NCBI GenBank assembly: GCA_034521715.1 | Contig: JAXHLY010000004.1 | Span: 372,001-436,000 of the forward strand | DNA length: 64,000 nucleotides | Source of the DNA: Methylohalomonas sp034521715 | GTDB lineage: Bacteria; Pseudomonadota; Gammaproteobacteria; Methylohalomonadales; Methylohalomonadaceae | Reading direction: 5' to 3' | Shown here: in pieces, positions 26,607 through 38,400 of the stretch | Layout of the letters: each line of letters opens with the position of its first letter | How positions within the stretch are numbered: position 1 is the first letter of the stretch | The notes under the pieces: model-generated | The model's input: only the letters and a program-made list of their open reading frames with translations | Told to the model about the DNA's origin: nothing | The model's database searches: none | Translations under genes and position numbers: made by a program

Positions 26607-26981
26607 TTACGGCTGCGCCTGCCCCGGCCTACGGGCGGGTTTCGACTGGACCGATCCGGTATTCGCCGGCCGGGCCGTAACTCCCAGTCTGATCTGTTCG
26701 CGCGATTCCAGTACGCGCAGGACGCGCGCCAGATTCGCCAGCGTCGGATTGCCATTGGGACCGAACATCCTGTGTAGGCTCTTGGCCGCAATGCCGGTCT
26801 CACGCGCCAGGTTTTCGAATCCGAGCGTCGCATTGATGTAGTCACGCAGTAGCGCCCGGGCAGTATCAGACTCGCCGGCAACCAATGCTTCGGCCGCTTC
26901 CGTCAGCAGTGCGATACGGAATTCGGTATCGTCATTGGCACGCTGCTGTACGGTCTCGCGAAATTCGCGCGTCAAAACCAT
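26607..26981 (-). CDS. Addiction-module antidote protein (HTH antitoxin)
   Basis: A 124-residue helix-turn-helix antitoxin of the addiction-module antidote type that pairs with RelE/ParE toxins. ALLRDYINATLGFENLARET and GIAAKSLHRMFGPNGNPTLA form the DNA-binding region. The ATG at 26981 follows the TGA of the toxin by two bases, the normal toxin-first order of these modules. The reading frame is also open far upstream, but that part belongs to the broken toxin gene and an inserted MITE. The last 20 residues overlap a palindromic repeat. The antitoxin looks intact although its toxin is destroyed. Confidence 0.8.
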   Translation of the reverse strand: MVLTREFRETVQQRANDDTEFRIALLTEAAEALVAGESDTARALLRDYINATLGFENLARETGIAAKSLHRMFGPNGNPTLANLARVLRVLESREQIRLGVTARPANTGSVQSKPARRPGQAQP

Positions 26982-26983
26982 GT

Positions 26984-27476
26984 TCAGCTTTCCCGTTTGC
27001 GTAATTGATAGTCCAGCCAGCGATTTCGGGCGGCACGGATATTCTCTTGCTGCCTTCGCTTCGTGCCGCCGCCCAGCAGGATGCGAGCTGTTTCCGTCGC
27101 GTCCGAAATAGATCCGATAGCCTGGCCCGGCATGGATCCGCCGTTCACAAAGTCCGCCACCAAGGCTTGTTACGTCTAAGGAGGCTCTGAATAATTCTCT
27201 CGTGTCATTTCGACCAACGGAGAAATCCTTGTCTTGACCGAAGGGAGAGATCTTCCAGATCCCTCCGCTACACTCGGGACGCCGGCAGCGGATTTCTCCC
27301 GTTGGTCGAAATGACAAATTGTTCAGAGCTTCCCTGAAGAAATTTCCTGCCTCGATGCGAGCCAGCGCGGCAGTGATTTTGACCGCGGCCTGCGCATCCA
27401 GGCCCTGAAAACCAGCGGGCGAAGGGCGAAGAATCGAATACGGGTCGTGTCCAGATACTGCCCTGATGTCAAACAT
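26984..27476 (-). pseudogene. RelE/ParE-type toxin interrupted by a MITE-like element
   Basis: The toxin can be reassembled as MFDIRQYLDTTRIDSSPFAR, LDAQAAVKITAALARIEAGN, then after the insertion LCERRIHAGPGYRIYFGRDG and RILLGGGTKRRQQENIRAAR to a TGA at 26984. This is the phage-type RelE/HigB fold. At least four one-base indels break it, and a 160-bp MITE-like element sits between AGNF and the GLCERRIHAGP segment. By chance one frame stays open through the insertion. It is surely non-functional, leaving an orphan antitoxin downstream. Confidence 0.85.
27177..27336. repeat. MITE-like element inserted in a toxin gene
   Basis: Left boundary TA then AGGAGGCTCTGAATAAT; right boundary TTGTTCAGAGCTTCCC then TG, a decayed TA. 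It splits the RelE-like toxin coding sequence. The interior shows CATTTCGACCAACGGAGAAA and CCCGTTGGTCGAAATGACAA in inverted orientation. Confidence 0.82.
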
Positions 27477-27881
27477 AATGCATTCCCTTGCATTGCCAAT
27501 AGTAGCACATATGTTACTATTCTGCTAACGAACTATTTCCCTTTCTTGCTTCATTTCCAGGATTGCTTCGCTCGCGGTCACAATAACGGTTAATTCCTCA
27601 TCGTTGCCAGGGAGGCGTCAGCCGTGCGTATCTCCGGCGAAGCAATCCAGTTGACTTCGGTGTTTACCGAACGAGATCACTGCGGCGCCTCGTGATGACG
27701 CTGTGCTCGCAATGATAGCAGGAAGTCATGGAGATGGTTTGATCACCCCCGTGTACGGTCGGAGACATTGGTAACACATTAAACCGGGGACACGGGTTAC
27801 ACATTCATACCGGGCGAACGACCTTGCCCAGCCGTGTATCCAGTATTCCCAGGGGGATGACTCGGTGATTCGAGCCTTGTT
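27477..27881. other. Gene-free stretch with repeat and possible IS-end sequence
   Basis: This 405-bp gap holds a GGATTGCTTCGC / GCGAAGCAATCC inverted pair (27557-27645). At about 27755-27812 it has a GTAACACATTAAACCGGGGA and ACACGGGTTACACATTCATA pair of the style found at the ends of some insertion sequences. No transposase is present and the IS assignment is only a suspicion. No other gene was seen. Confidence 0.35.
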
Positions 27882-28163
27882 TCAGGCGGCCAATTCGATT
27901 TTTATGCGGGTACCGAGCGCTTTGGCGGCACGCTCCAGTGTCGGCGAAGTGACCGATGCATTATCCGGGTCGAGAAGGCGTTCAAGCGAGGAGCGGCTTG
28001 TTCCCATGCGTCTGGCGAGCTGGCTTTTGGTGAGGTTTTGTACCCGCATCAGCTCGAGCAGTTGGAAAGCGATAACGCGTTTGACAGCAACGGCTTCCGA
28101 CTCGGCCAGGATACCTTCCCGGTCAAGAAACTCATCAAATTGACTGCCGGTATGTCTGCTCAT
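27882..28163 (-). CDS. Xre-family antitoxin (HigA-like)
   Basis: A 93-residue helix-turn-helix protein. LMRVQNLTKSQLARRMGTSR followed by SLERLLDPDNASVTSPTLER is a canonical Xre HTH, and the N-terminal EFLDREGILAESEAVAVKRV is typical of antitoxins paired with Gp49-like toxins. Its ATG overlaps the toxin TGA by four bases (28163-28160), giving toxin-first order. Intact and full length. It probably represses its own operon. Confidence 0.85.
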   Translation of the reverse strand: MSRHTGSQFDEFLDREGILAESEAVAVKRVIAFQLLELMRVQNLTKSQLARRMGTSRSSLERLLDPDNASVTSPTLERAAKALGTRIKIELAA

Positions 28164-28527
28164 TTCGATCTTGCCAATTCATTTTTACGGTGCCTGGCCA
28201 GTTCCAGATCCGCGCGTGGCAGTTGTCGTGATTTCTTGATGAAACCGTGTAACAGCACCATCTGGTCATCCACAACCGTAAACAGCACTCGTACGATACG
28301 CCGATCGAGACGGGAGCGTGTCTCCCAAAGGTCTGGCTCCAGCTTTCCTGGCGAAGGGCATACCTATCGGCCAGCCAAATTGCACGGTTTTGATATCGCC
28401 ACCGAGAGCCCGCTTGTCCGACCTGGATAAACCGGACGACCCATTCCCGTACGGCTCTTCCCGCATCCGTACGGAAGAAGACAACATTCAGACGTACACG
28501 TCCTTCCGCACATATTAGATTATGCAC
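28160..28527 (-). pseudogene. HigB/Gp49-like RelE-family toxin, two frameshifts
   Basis: The protein is spread over three frames: NVVFFRTDAGRAVREWV, then SGLSRSDKRALGGDIKTVQF and FGWPIGMPFARK, then LEPDLWETRSRLDRRIVRVL and VDDQMVLLHGFIKKSRQLPR to the TGA at 28160. These are the motifs of phage-derived Gp49-like/HigB mRNA interferases. The start is unclear: an ATG at 28527 or a non-ATG codon near 28491 just before NVVFF. If the two indels are sequencing errors the module is complete. Confidence 0.78.
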
Positions 28528-28554
28528 CTATTCTGGTACAGAATCAAGCGGATG

Positions 28555-28640
28555 TTCGCGGCGAGGGTGCCGCTCCTACCGTGAACGGCGCCTGTAGGAG
28601 GCCCGCCCTCGGGCCGAATGTTCATGGCGGCTCCTACAGT
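28555..28640. repeat. Palindromic intergenic repeat
   Basis: Contains GCGAGGGTGCCGCTCCTACC and CTGTAGGAGGCCCGCCCTCG, the same hairpin family as at 25010-25130 and 57600-57690. It lies between the HigBA-like and ParDE-like modules. Confidence 0.6.
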
Positions 28641-28699
28641 TCCCCGATTGGAGTCGGTTCCCACAAGGGATTACGTGGGGCATCCAGGCAGATAGGATA

Positions 28700-28716
28700 T
28701 TGCCAAGATTTGGCAA
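28700..28716. promoter_or_regulatory. Inverted repeat upstream of parDE
   Basis: TTGCCAA-GAT-TTGGCAA is a perfect seven-base inverted repeat about 48 bases before the parD start, a plausible autoregulatory operator for the antitoxin. Confidence 0.5.
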
Positions 28717-28763
28717 AGATTGCTAAAGTTTCAGCTCTGGAATCAGCTTTTTCATGAATGACT

Positions 28764-28964
28764 ATGGCAACAATGAACATTTCACTACCGGACCTGATGC
28801 GCCAGTGGGTCGAGCAGCAGGTCACCAGCGGCCAGTACAGCAATGCCAGCGACTATGTTCGCGACCTGATCCGTCGCGACCAGGAATACAAGGATAAACG
28901 CGAGGCACTCGTCAAGGCACTTGAAGCGGGCGAGCACAGCGGCGTTTCCCAACGTTACACTTGA
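28764..28964 (+). CDS. parD: ParD-type ribbon-helix-helix antitoxin, frameshifted tail
   Basis: MNISLPDLMRQWVEQQVTSG and QYSNASDYVRDLIRRDQEYK are the ribbon-helix-helix and C-terminal region of ParD antitoxins. The frame as it stands stops at 28964 after SGVSQRYT. Removing one T near 28960 gives SQRTLDEISAGCQSTE and a stop at 28998, the normal 78-80-residue length, so an indel is likely. ATG 28764 is preferred over 28758 because family members start just before MNISLPD. It is the first gene of a parDE operon. Confidence 0.82.
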   Translation: MATMNISLPDLMRQWVEQQVTSGQYSNASDYVRDLIRRDQEYKDKREALVKALEAGEHSGVSQRYT

Positions 28965-28999
28965 TGAAATATCGGCGGGATGTCAAAGCACGGAATAAG

Positions 29000-29297
29000 C
29001 TGACTGTCTGTTTTTTCAGAGGCGGCAGCCAGGGATATGAGAAAAAATCTGCTAGAACACTCCTTTCAGCATTTTGGACTGCTGCAAGCGCAGTCCTACT
29101 ATGAGTCATTCCAAAACTGTCTGGAGTTACTGGCTCAAAACCCGCAGATGGGTATGCATGCCGACGAGTTACGGCCGGGTTATCGGCGATTCGTGCATGA
29201 AAGTCATGTCCTGTTTTACCGAATACAGGAAGACGGCAGCATTTTCCTTATCCGAATACTGCACAAGAGCATGGATATCCAGCAACACGTGGATTAG
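29000..29297 (+). CDS. parE: ParE-type toxin, frameshift near the start
   Basis: A RelE/ParE-superfamily toxin that in the family poisons gyrase. The body (NLLEHSFQHFGLLQAQSYYE, NPQMGMHADELRPGYRRFVH, FYRIQEDGSIFLIRILHKSM) is clear, and RILHKSMD is the classic ParE end. An ATG at 29037 opens the frame, but family members have about a dozen more residues: SEAAARDM is readable just upstream and is thrown out of frame by a run of six Ts near 29005. The true start is then a CTG or lost codon near 29000. Downstream of parD in the usual order. Confidence 0.8.
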
Positions 29298-29631
29298 TTA
29301 CCTAATGTGAAGATTGGCGGCGCATGCCAGCACATGCTTTCACCAGCATGACGCCAGGTATGTATCGCCGATTGGAATCGGCTCCCACAGGGATTGCGTG
29401 GGGCACCAGCACAAGAGTCATTGCGATGAGGCGTCAGCCGACGAAGCAATCTGGTTGCGCAGGCTTCGTTCTCAAGATTGCTTCGGCCTGAAGGCCTCGC
29501 AATGACTGCAGAACGGGGATTTATGATGCCCTCACTCTAGTCTCTCCCAGACGGAGAGAAGACAAAGTGTGCTTCGCACTGTCAGTTACGGTCCTCACCC
29601 TGCCTTCTCCCAAAGGGAGAAGAAGTGAAGG
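29298..29631. other. Gene-free stretch with dispersed repeats
   Basis: Between parE and tRNA-Glu lie a CGCCGATTGGAATCGGCTCC hairpin (29347), two GAAGCAATC/GATTGCTTCG palindromes (29430-29510) and a CTCTCCCAGACGGAGAGAAG repeat of the type expanded at 55196-55403. No gene was seen. Confidence 0.4.
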
Positions 29632-29707
29632 TGGCGTCCCCAAGGGGATTCGAACCCCTGTTGCCGCCGTGAAAGGGCGGTGTCCTAGGCCTCTAGACGA
29701 TGGGGAC
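29632..29707 (-). tRNA. tRNA-Glu (TTC)
   Basis: A 76-base cloverleaf on the minus strand from GTCCCCATCGTCTAGAGGCC to an encoded CCA. The anticodon stem-loop CCGCC-CTTTCAC-GGCGG gives TTC, GGTTCGAATCC is the T-loop, and GTCCCC pairs with GGGGAC in the acceptor stem. Confidence 0.95.
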
Positions 29708-29873
29708 AAATATACTGTCCGGTAAAACTATTATCCCCCTTTTAGAGGGGGGATGAATGATGTGAGGTCTGATTTATGCCCCTCACCCTGGCCCTCTCGC
29801 TTTGGAAGAGGGTATGTTGTATTTATTTCTCCAGAGGGAGAACTCTCACCCGAAGGGGTGCTAATTTGCTGTT

Positions 29874-29949
<76 letters not shown>

Positions 29950-30490
29950 TTGTTTCTTGCAATGATCATTGCGAGTTAACGCAATGCCTGGTATTGGCAC
30001 ATTTTATATTCACAAGGCCAATACCGTAATTTCGAAACCACAACGTGATTGCGAAATCTTTACATTTCAATCCCTGAAGATCCCTCACGTTCGACTCGGG
30101 GTGACAGGTTGAACAATACCTGAACATTGCCGGATTGCTTCGTCGTGCTGACGTCCTCCTCGCAATGATGAAGAACCTCCACCGCGCAGGAAGCCAGCAA
30201 ATTTACGCCACCACTCCTTTCCTGTCAAGCCGCCTCCTCGGACGGATGTAGCTGATACGTCCTGGGGAATTCCCGTATGCCGACCCTGTCCGGGAGGTCA
30301 CGCGGCACCGGGTGTGGCTCGGCAATTCGTCTGTAATCTCCGCAGGACACGGACGGCATCGGGCTCTGGCACAGGGCGGACATTCCTGGCAGGGATCGAT
30401 CTTCTCCCGCCTGTCTGCCGACGCGCGAACGCAGGCATCGGCGCCAGTGGGAGACTCTGCCGGCCGACGGTATAAGAAGCGGTCAGGAAT
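29950..30490. other. Gene-free stretch after tRNA-Ala
   Basis: About 540 bases between tRNA-Ala and the tpsB stop. Contains a GGATTGCTTCGTCG repeat half near 30130 and several GC-rich inverted stretches (30330-30470) that could include the terminator of the tps operon, but no T-run makes one certain. I found no convincing gene on either strand. Confidence 0.35.
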
Positions 30491-32405
30491 TTAATAACTG
30501 ATGGTTATGCCCAAATGGGCCCGGGAATCGCCTTCATCCTGCGCGTCCGGCAGATCCGAATCCGTCAACTGCCAGCCGTAGTCGAAGCGCAGACTGAAAC
30601 ACGGGGGTATGGAATAGCGTATACCGGGTCCGACACTCGACAGTGTGAAGCTGAGATTTTTCGTCGGGTTGTGTCCGTTTGCTGGAGAGATTTGCATAAT
30701 CCCAGAAGACCAGGAACTGCAGTTCGTCCTTATAGGTTTCATGACCGGCATGCTTCAGCAAACTCATGGAGGGGGAGCGCAATTCAAGATTAAGAATGAT
30801 GCCTTCGTCACCATTTATAGCTCGCTCTTCATAACCACGTACGGTTCGGTAACCGCCGCCCCCCAGTTGTTCGCTACCCAGCAGATTCGTAGATGACAGT
30901 TGTGCAGTAGCACGCCCCAACAGGCTGAAGTCCCGCGGTAATTTCTGTACACGCTGGGCTTCGAATTGGGCATAGGTATAGTCTGCCTCAGCAAAAGGGT
31001 CGAAGGCTTCGAAATTCTCGTCTTCGTTGTTCGACATCATACCGCCGGGACTATATACCAGATCCGTGGAGAAAGTCGTCCGCCCCCACTTGTCCGGTCT
31101 CGAAGCGGAATAGTTGAGCACGAACTGGCTTATATCCACATCACTATCGAGTACTTCAATGCCGCCGAATTCCAGATTGTTGTTGGTAGTCTTGTAGTCA
31201 TGGCCAAGCGAAACTTCGTGCGTATATCTACCAAAACTCTCGAAATCTGGTAGCGGTATCAGGTAGCGACTGCTGATCTGGGAACTTTCACCACTCAGAT
31301 TGATACCCGGAATACCGAGCGCTCCCGGTAACGTGCCCGGTTTTACCTGCGTCTCGACATGACTGCCGAATACGGAGAATTCATGCTGCCATGGCAATGG
31401 AATGACATAACTGGCCGAATGTGCCTCGAATAAGTCAGTATCCTGATTAAAGGTATATTGATAGTTCAACTGGTGATCCATGCCCAGCGCATTGCCCCAG
31501 TTGAATCCCGCAACCCAGCGGTCATCACCGGTCTGACGGTTACCGGAATCCTCGTAACCGCCATAAACCCGTAACGGAAATCGATCCTGGGTACGCAGTA
31601 CGACATCGGTCTCACCCTGTTCCTCGCCACGCGCATACAGAAGATTTACGTGACGAAAAGGGTTACGGTTGAGCCAACGGACATTCGAGAGCACACTGCG
31701 TTCGCGCAGGACTTCGCCCGTATCCGTACGGATACGGCTGGTCAGCAGTTCATCTGAAAAATGACGATTACCCTCGGCCTTCACATTACCAAGACGGCCT
31801 TTCAAAACAACCATCTGCACGACTCCACCGGTAATATCCTGTTCAGGAATAATCACGTCAACCACGGGGTAGTCGTTTTCTGCATAGAAGCTGACAACAT
31901 CACGATTGAGTTTCTTGAGTGAAAGCAGGGTGACCGGCTGTCCGAGGTATTTATCGACAACCTCGGCGAAATCGGGAGACTCCAGCACATCATTGGTGCG
32001 GGCATCCACACCATCGATGCCTTCGAGCCCATCTTTATCAACTTCCTCCATTGAGGAAATGAATACAACACCCTGCAGTTCTGACAGAAGCTCTTCGCGA
32101 TCACCCTCTTCTTCGACGATGTCCCTGTCTGGACGAACGGGGCCCGGCCGCTCTCTTTCATCACCGGTAACGATGTCATCGTCTCCCGGCAGCCTCGGCG
32201 CAACCTGTTCCATATCCTGTGCGATAACAGTCAATGGCACGATCGCAAGCACTGTGATCAGTGCAAATATGCGCAACAGAGAATTAGCATCAGAAAGGCA
32301 GTCGCAACAGAGGGCAGCTGGTTTTTTCACTGTTTCCAGACCGTAATGAATGAATTTTTTTTGTTTGGAAAGTCGCAATGACATCCGTTGTCTGCCAACT
32401 ATCAT
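30491..32405 (-). CDS. TpsB outer-membrane transporter (FhaC/ShlB family), one frameshift
   Basis: The two-partner secretion pore. After an N-terminal hydrophobic signal (RIFALITVLAIVPLTVIAQ) come an acidic linker, a POTRA region (VTLLSLKKLNRDVVSFYAEN; VVQMVVLKGRLGNVKAEGNR) and a beta-barrel. GGGGYRTVRGYEERA carries the VRGYE signature of the barrel-plugging loop. The frame shifts near 30650 after SSKRTQPDEK, and the last strands continue in another frame (FTLSSVGPGIRYSIPPCFSL) to a C-terminal aromatic residue, GITISY. Restored length is about 638 residues. It follows tpsA with a four-base overlap, so the pair is translationally coupled; the giant exoprotein upstream is its presumed substrate. 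Confidence 0.9.
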
Positions 32406-35400
32406 TGATTCACCGCCGTCCTATCGACCAGCTTGGCCGGCATGAGGCCTTCGACCGGTGACTGGATTTCTTGTCCGAAGAAGAAATAATCCACCGCATA
32501 TGGCCCAATCTGGGTATAGCTTGAACCAGTGATGTCGCCGGGCAGACTGCGTCCACCACGATCCCCTGCCTGGATATCCGGATCGGATCCTTCGTAAGCC
32601 ACCAGGATATCTCCCTCATAATCCTCGCGAATATTCTTTTCATCCTTGATTTCGCCCTGCGGCGGCGGGGCCTTGAAGAATACGGTGTCCACCGCAAAGG
32701 CTACCAACGGCGTGAAAGGCGAACCGTTCCAGGCACTGAATACCTGACTGTCCGGGACGGCCGAACCCGACACCTGGGCCTGCGAGGCACCGTAGATGGT
32801 AATGGTACTGTTTTGCAGGTCCATGGTACCGCCATCGAAGACCGACGGACCGGCGCCAACGAAGCCACTGTCGACGATAAAGGTATAGTTCCCTACCGGG
32901 CCGTTCAGGATCATGGTGCCGTTATTGATGAAGTCCCCGGCAATGTTGGCCGTATAGGCGCCATCCGGGCCCGCGTCTTCCTGGTTGAAGTTGCTCGTGG
33001 TCGAGTTCAGGACCAGATAGGCCAGCGGCGTGATGCTGCCGATGAAGCCGTTGAAGTTCGGCGTCGAGCCGATGGCCAGGCCGCCGGGACCATCCAGCAG
33101 TTCGTGGAATGTTGCTACATCCGGACACGGTGGACCCGTCGGAGCTGATGGCATAGTCGGTGTCGAGCACCACATTGCTTTCATAGTCCTGGGTGGATCC
33201 CGTCAGGATGGTACCATCTCCGCCACCGGGCCCGGATCCGCCGGTCTTGGTGCCGCCTGAAAGAACGATGTTGTTACCGCCGACATTAATAGTAAGCGTG
33301 TTATCGGCGAATATATCCTCGCCGGCCGGCACCTCGGCGGAATCGTTCCGCGCCTCGATGGTCACGTCCTGGCCGCCCAGGTAATCGAAGCTGCCATTGT
33401 TGGCAACCACGCCGCGGAAGTTCTGTACGCCGTTGGTCTGGCCACTGAGATCGATATCACCATCCGCCGTCTGCAGCGTGGCATTGGTCGTATTGAACGC
33501 CGCCGTGCCGTCCGTGATATCGCCGGCATTATCGGTAATCAGGTCCAGCGTGCCACCAGTCCCCTGCAGTGCCACACCATCAGTTTCGCTGATGTTGACG
33601 GTCTTGCCGGCAACACCGTCGAACTCAATGGTGTCGACATCCGTATTCAGGCGCGTATCAGCTCCGCCCACACCATCTGTCATTGAGCCAACCTGACCGG
33701 TGCCACCCGTGAATATCAGCGTCGGGGCGGTAACTATACCGCTGCCCGGTGTTTCATCGATGACGATGGCGCCGGTGTTATCGATGGTCACGGAGGTCGT
33801 GGCCGTCACGTTGGCCACGCCGGTCCATGTGCCGCCGTCATTCTCGAGCGTCGATGTAGCGCCTGCATTGAACAGGGACTCGTTACCGTTATCGCCGGTC
33901 ATGTCGGTCGTGCCCGATGTGGTAACCACCTGATCGGTGGCGGTGTTGATGCGTGCATTGCCGCCGGTGCCGTCGTCGAGGCCGGCATTACCGGCCGTGA
34001 CATTGATGTCCTGTAGCGTGCCGCCGTTTGTTCCGGTCATATCGATCAGTGCCGAGGCATTGCTGCCGCCCGTCAAAGCTAGGTCGCCGCCGTTGACGTT
34101 GATGGTCTGATCGCCGTCGGCCACCACTGATGCACCGGCGTTTTCAACACCAAGCGGTGCGCTTTCCTCGCCGTCGTTGGCATTCAGTGCCAGGTTGCCG
34201 GTATTCACGGTTATGGTCTGCAGATCGCCACCGTGAATGACTGCATTATCACCATTGCCGCTCGAGGTTCCACCGTTCAGCGTGATACCCGTTTCGGCCT
34301 CGATTTCCTGCTCACCCAAGGCCTCGACCTGTGCAAAGCCGCCACTATTGGTGCCGCTCGCGCCTGTCAGCAGCAACCGGCCGATCGACTCGATCTCTTG
34401 TTCATTGATGGCTCGAATTGAGGCAAAGGCATCCGTACCCGTGCCGCCTTCGATAGTGATATCGCCAGCCGAAGTATTGCTGATGGTCTGCGTGCTCGAA
34501 CCGCCGGACGCAAGTATCAGGGCGAATTCATCGGTACCGACGCCGCCGGTCAGTTCGATGTTATTCGACGCAGTAATAGTCTGTGTCGCGCTGCCGCCCG
34601 TGGCATTTATGAGGGCCGACGCACCGCTCGTGCCCGCAGCGTTCGGGTCGCCACGCATTATCAGATCGCCATTGGAAACCGTGATGTCCTGGCTCGTGCC
34701 GCTGGCGATCATACGGGCCTCGGCATCAATGCCTTCGCCGCCGGTCATGGTGAGCCCGTTCGCAATCTCTATTGTCTGGGCCGTATTGCCGGCACTGAGA
34801 ACCTCGGCCAACTCATTGCCGGCACCGCCCAGCACCTGCATGGTGCCGTCCGGGGCGCCGCTGCCGGCGCCGTCGGCGACCTGGATAAACTGCGAGGCCG
34901 CACCGCCATTCAACTGGGATATATTTGCGTGACCGCCGTCATTGGCAGCATCCTGATTGGCGCGCACGGTCAGCTGACCCGCATCGACCACAATCCGCTG
35001 GGCCTCCTGCATCGCGCCGCCGTCGACCCCAGTGCTGCTGATGATGGCAGTCGCGTCAGCACCATCGCCACCCTCGACCACCAGGTCGCCGTCGTCCACC
35101 AGCGCCAGCGACTGCTGACCATTGGTATCGAGCATCTCGATGGTCGCCGTATCCGTATCCAAGCCACCCTGCACCAGGATGCCGCCGTTGGTGACGTCAA
35201 GCGTCTGTACCGCAACACCGGCGTTATCCGCCAGGCTCACCAGCGCGTTGCCGCCATTGTTGCCGCCACCGGTCTGGTCGCCCTGCACGTTCAGCGCCCC
35301 GTTATCCAGGGTGATCGTCTGGACCAGACCGTCGCTGATCACGCTGGCCGTCGCGTTCAGGCCCGTACCGCCCAGCACGTCAAAGTCGCCCATGCCGTTC

Positions 35401-38400
35401 AGGTTGATGGTCTGACTGCCCGTACCGTCGGCACCCGCCAGACTGATGTAGGCCGTCTCGGTATCACCAACACCGCCTTCGACCACGATGCCGCCGTCGG
35501 TCACGTCAATGTCCTGGCCCGCCGCCGTGTTGTCCGCCAGAATGTAGGCGTCGGCGTTGGCCGTCCCGGCAGCCGTCTGGTCGGCCTGCACCGTCAGCGC
35601 ACCGTTCAGCAGCGTTACCGTCTGCAAGGTGCCCTGCGCACTGATGCGGGCGTCGGCGTTGATGCCGGTGCCGCCCAGCAGCGCCAGGTTGCTCGCCGCA
35701 TCAGCCGCATTGATGTTGATGTCCTGCGTACCGACCGCGTCGGTCTGGTCGATGAACGCGTGCGCGTTGTCGCCGGCACCGCCGGTCAACTCGGCATTGC
35801 CGGTCGTCACCGTCACCGTCTGGTCGACGCTCGTGCCGTCCGCCGAGATGCCCGCACTGCTGTTCAGGCCGTCACCACCGGTGACCGTCAGGCCCGTGGC
35901 AATGTTCAGCGTCTGCGCCACGGTACCGGCACTGCCGATCAGCGCCGTCTCGTTGGCACCGTCACCGCCCAGCACGCTCATGCTGCCGTCCGGGCTGCCC
36001 GTGGCATTGCCGTCGTTCACCGCAATGAACTGGCTCGCCGCGTTCGTGTTGGTCTGCAGGATCTGCGCCGTGCTGTTGGCGTTGGCGCCGTCGCCGGCAT
36101 CCACCACCAGCTGACCCGCGTCAATCACAATACGCTGGGCTTCATTGCCCGCACCGGCGTCCAGACCCGCACTGGTCACCAGCGCCGAGGCCGTATCGCC
36201 AACGCCGCCCAGCACCTGCAGGTCACCGTCCGTGTTCAGCGCCAGCGACTGCTGACCATCAGCATCCAGCATCTCGATGGTCGCCGTGTCAGTATCCAGG
36301 CCACCCTGAACCGGTGATACCGCCGTTGGTGACGTCAAGCGTCTGCACCGCCGCACCGCTGGCATTCGCCGCCAGACTCACCAGCGCGTTGCCGCCATTG
36401 TTGCCGCCACCGGTCTGGTCGCCCTGCACGTTCAGCGCCCCGTTATCCAGGGTGATCGTCTGGACCAGACCGTCACTGATCACACTGGCCGTCGCGTTCA
36501 GGCCCGTACCGCCCAGCACGTCAAAGTCGCCCATGCCGTTCAGGTTGATGGTCTGACTGCCCGTACCGTCGGCACCCGCCAGACTGATGTAGGCCGTCTC
36601 GGTATCACCAACACCGCCTTCGACCACGATGCCGCCGTCGGTCACGTCAATGTCCTGGCCCGCCGCCGTGTTGTCCGCCAGAATGTAGGCGTCGGCGTTG
36701 GCCGTCCCGGCAGCCGTCTGGTCGGCCTGCACCGTCAGCGCACCGTTCAGCAGCGTTACCGTCTGCAAGGTGCCCTGCGCACTGATGCGGGCGTCGGCGT
36801 TGATGCCGGTGCCGCCCAGCAGCGCCAGGTTGCTCGCCGCATCAGCCGCATTGATGTTGATGTCCTGCGTACCGACCGCGTCGGTCTGGTCGATGAACGC
36901 GTGCGCGTTGTCGCCGGCACCGCCGGTCAACTCGGCATTGCCGGTCGTCACCGTCACCGTCTGGTCGACGCCCGTACCGTCCGCCGAAATACCCGCACTG
37001 CTGTTCAGGCCGTCACCGCCGGTGACCGTCAGACCGCGGGCAATGCTCAGCGTCTGAACCTCTGTGCCGTTGCTGTCGATCAGCGCCGTCTCGTTGGCAC
37101 CGTCACCGCCCAGCACGCTTACCGTGCCGTCGGTGCCGCCGCTACCGTTCACCTCGATGTACTGGCTCGCCGTACCGCCGTTGTTCTGGACAATCTGCGC
37201 CGTGGCGTTGTTGTTGGTGCCGTTACCGGCATCCACCAGCAGCTGACCCGCGTCAATCACAATGCGCTGGGCTTCATTGCCCGCACCGGCGTCCAGACCC
37301 GCACTGGTCACCAGCGCCGAGGCCGTATCGCCAACGCCGCCCAGCACCTGCAGGTCACCGTCCGTGTTCAGCGCCAGCGACTGCTGACCGTCGGTATCGA
37401 GCATCTCGATGGTCGCCGTATCCGTATCCAAGCCACCCTGACCAGGATACCGCCGTTGGTGACGTCAAGCGTCTGCACCGCAACACCGCTGGCGTTCGTC
37501 CGCCAGGCTCACCAGCGCGTTGCCGCCATTGTTGCCGCCACCGGTCTGGTCGCCCTGCACGTTCAGCGCCCCGTTATCCAGGGTGATCGTCTGGACCAGA
37601 CCGTCACTGATCACACTGGCCGTCGCGTTCAGGCCCGTACCGCCCAGCACGTCAAAGTCGCCCATGCCGTTCAGGTTGATGGTCTGACTGCCCGTACCGT
37701 CGGCACCCGCCAGACTGATGTAGGCCGTCTCGGTATCACCAACACCGCCTTCGACCACGATGCCGCCGTCGGTCACGTCAATGTCCTGGCCCGCCGCCGT
37801 GTTGTCCGCCAGAATGTAGGCGTCGGCGTTGGCCGTCCCGGCAGCCGTCTGGTCGGCCTGCACCGTCAGCGCACCGTTCAGCAGCGTTACCGTCTGCAAG
37901 GTGCCCTGCGCACTGATGCGGGCGTCGGCGTTGATGCCGGTGCCGCCCAGCAGCGCCAGGTTGCTCGCCGCATCAGCCGCATTGATGTTGATGTCCTGCG
38001 TACCGACCGCGTCGGTCTGGTCGATGAACGCGTGCGCGTTGTCGCCGGCACCGCCGGTCAACTCGGCATTGCCGGTCGTCACCGTCACCGTCTGGTCGAC
38101 GCCCGTGCCGTCCGCCGAGATGCCCGCACTGCTGTTCAGGCCGTCACCACCGGTGACCGTCAGGCCCGTGGCAATGTTCAGCGTCTGCGCCACGGTACCG
38201 GCACTGCCGATCAGCGCCGTCTCGTTGGCACCGTCGCCGCCCAGCACGCTCATGCTGCCGTCCGGGCTGCCGTGGCGTTGCCGTCGTTCACCGCAATGAA
38301 CTGGCTCGCCGCGTTCGTGTTGGTCTGCAGGATCTGCGCCGTGCTGTTGGCGTTGGTGCCGTTACCGGCATCCACCACCAGCTGACCCGCGTCAATCACA

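Noticed and set aside
26607..27476. A single 289-residue protein
   Set aside because: It is a chance read-through of a broken toxin, a MITE-like insertion and an intact antitoxin; the antitoxin has its own ATG at 26981 right after the toxin stop.
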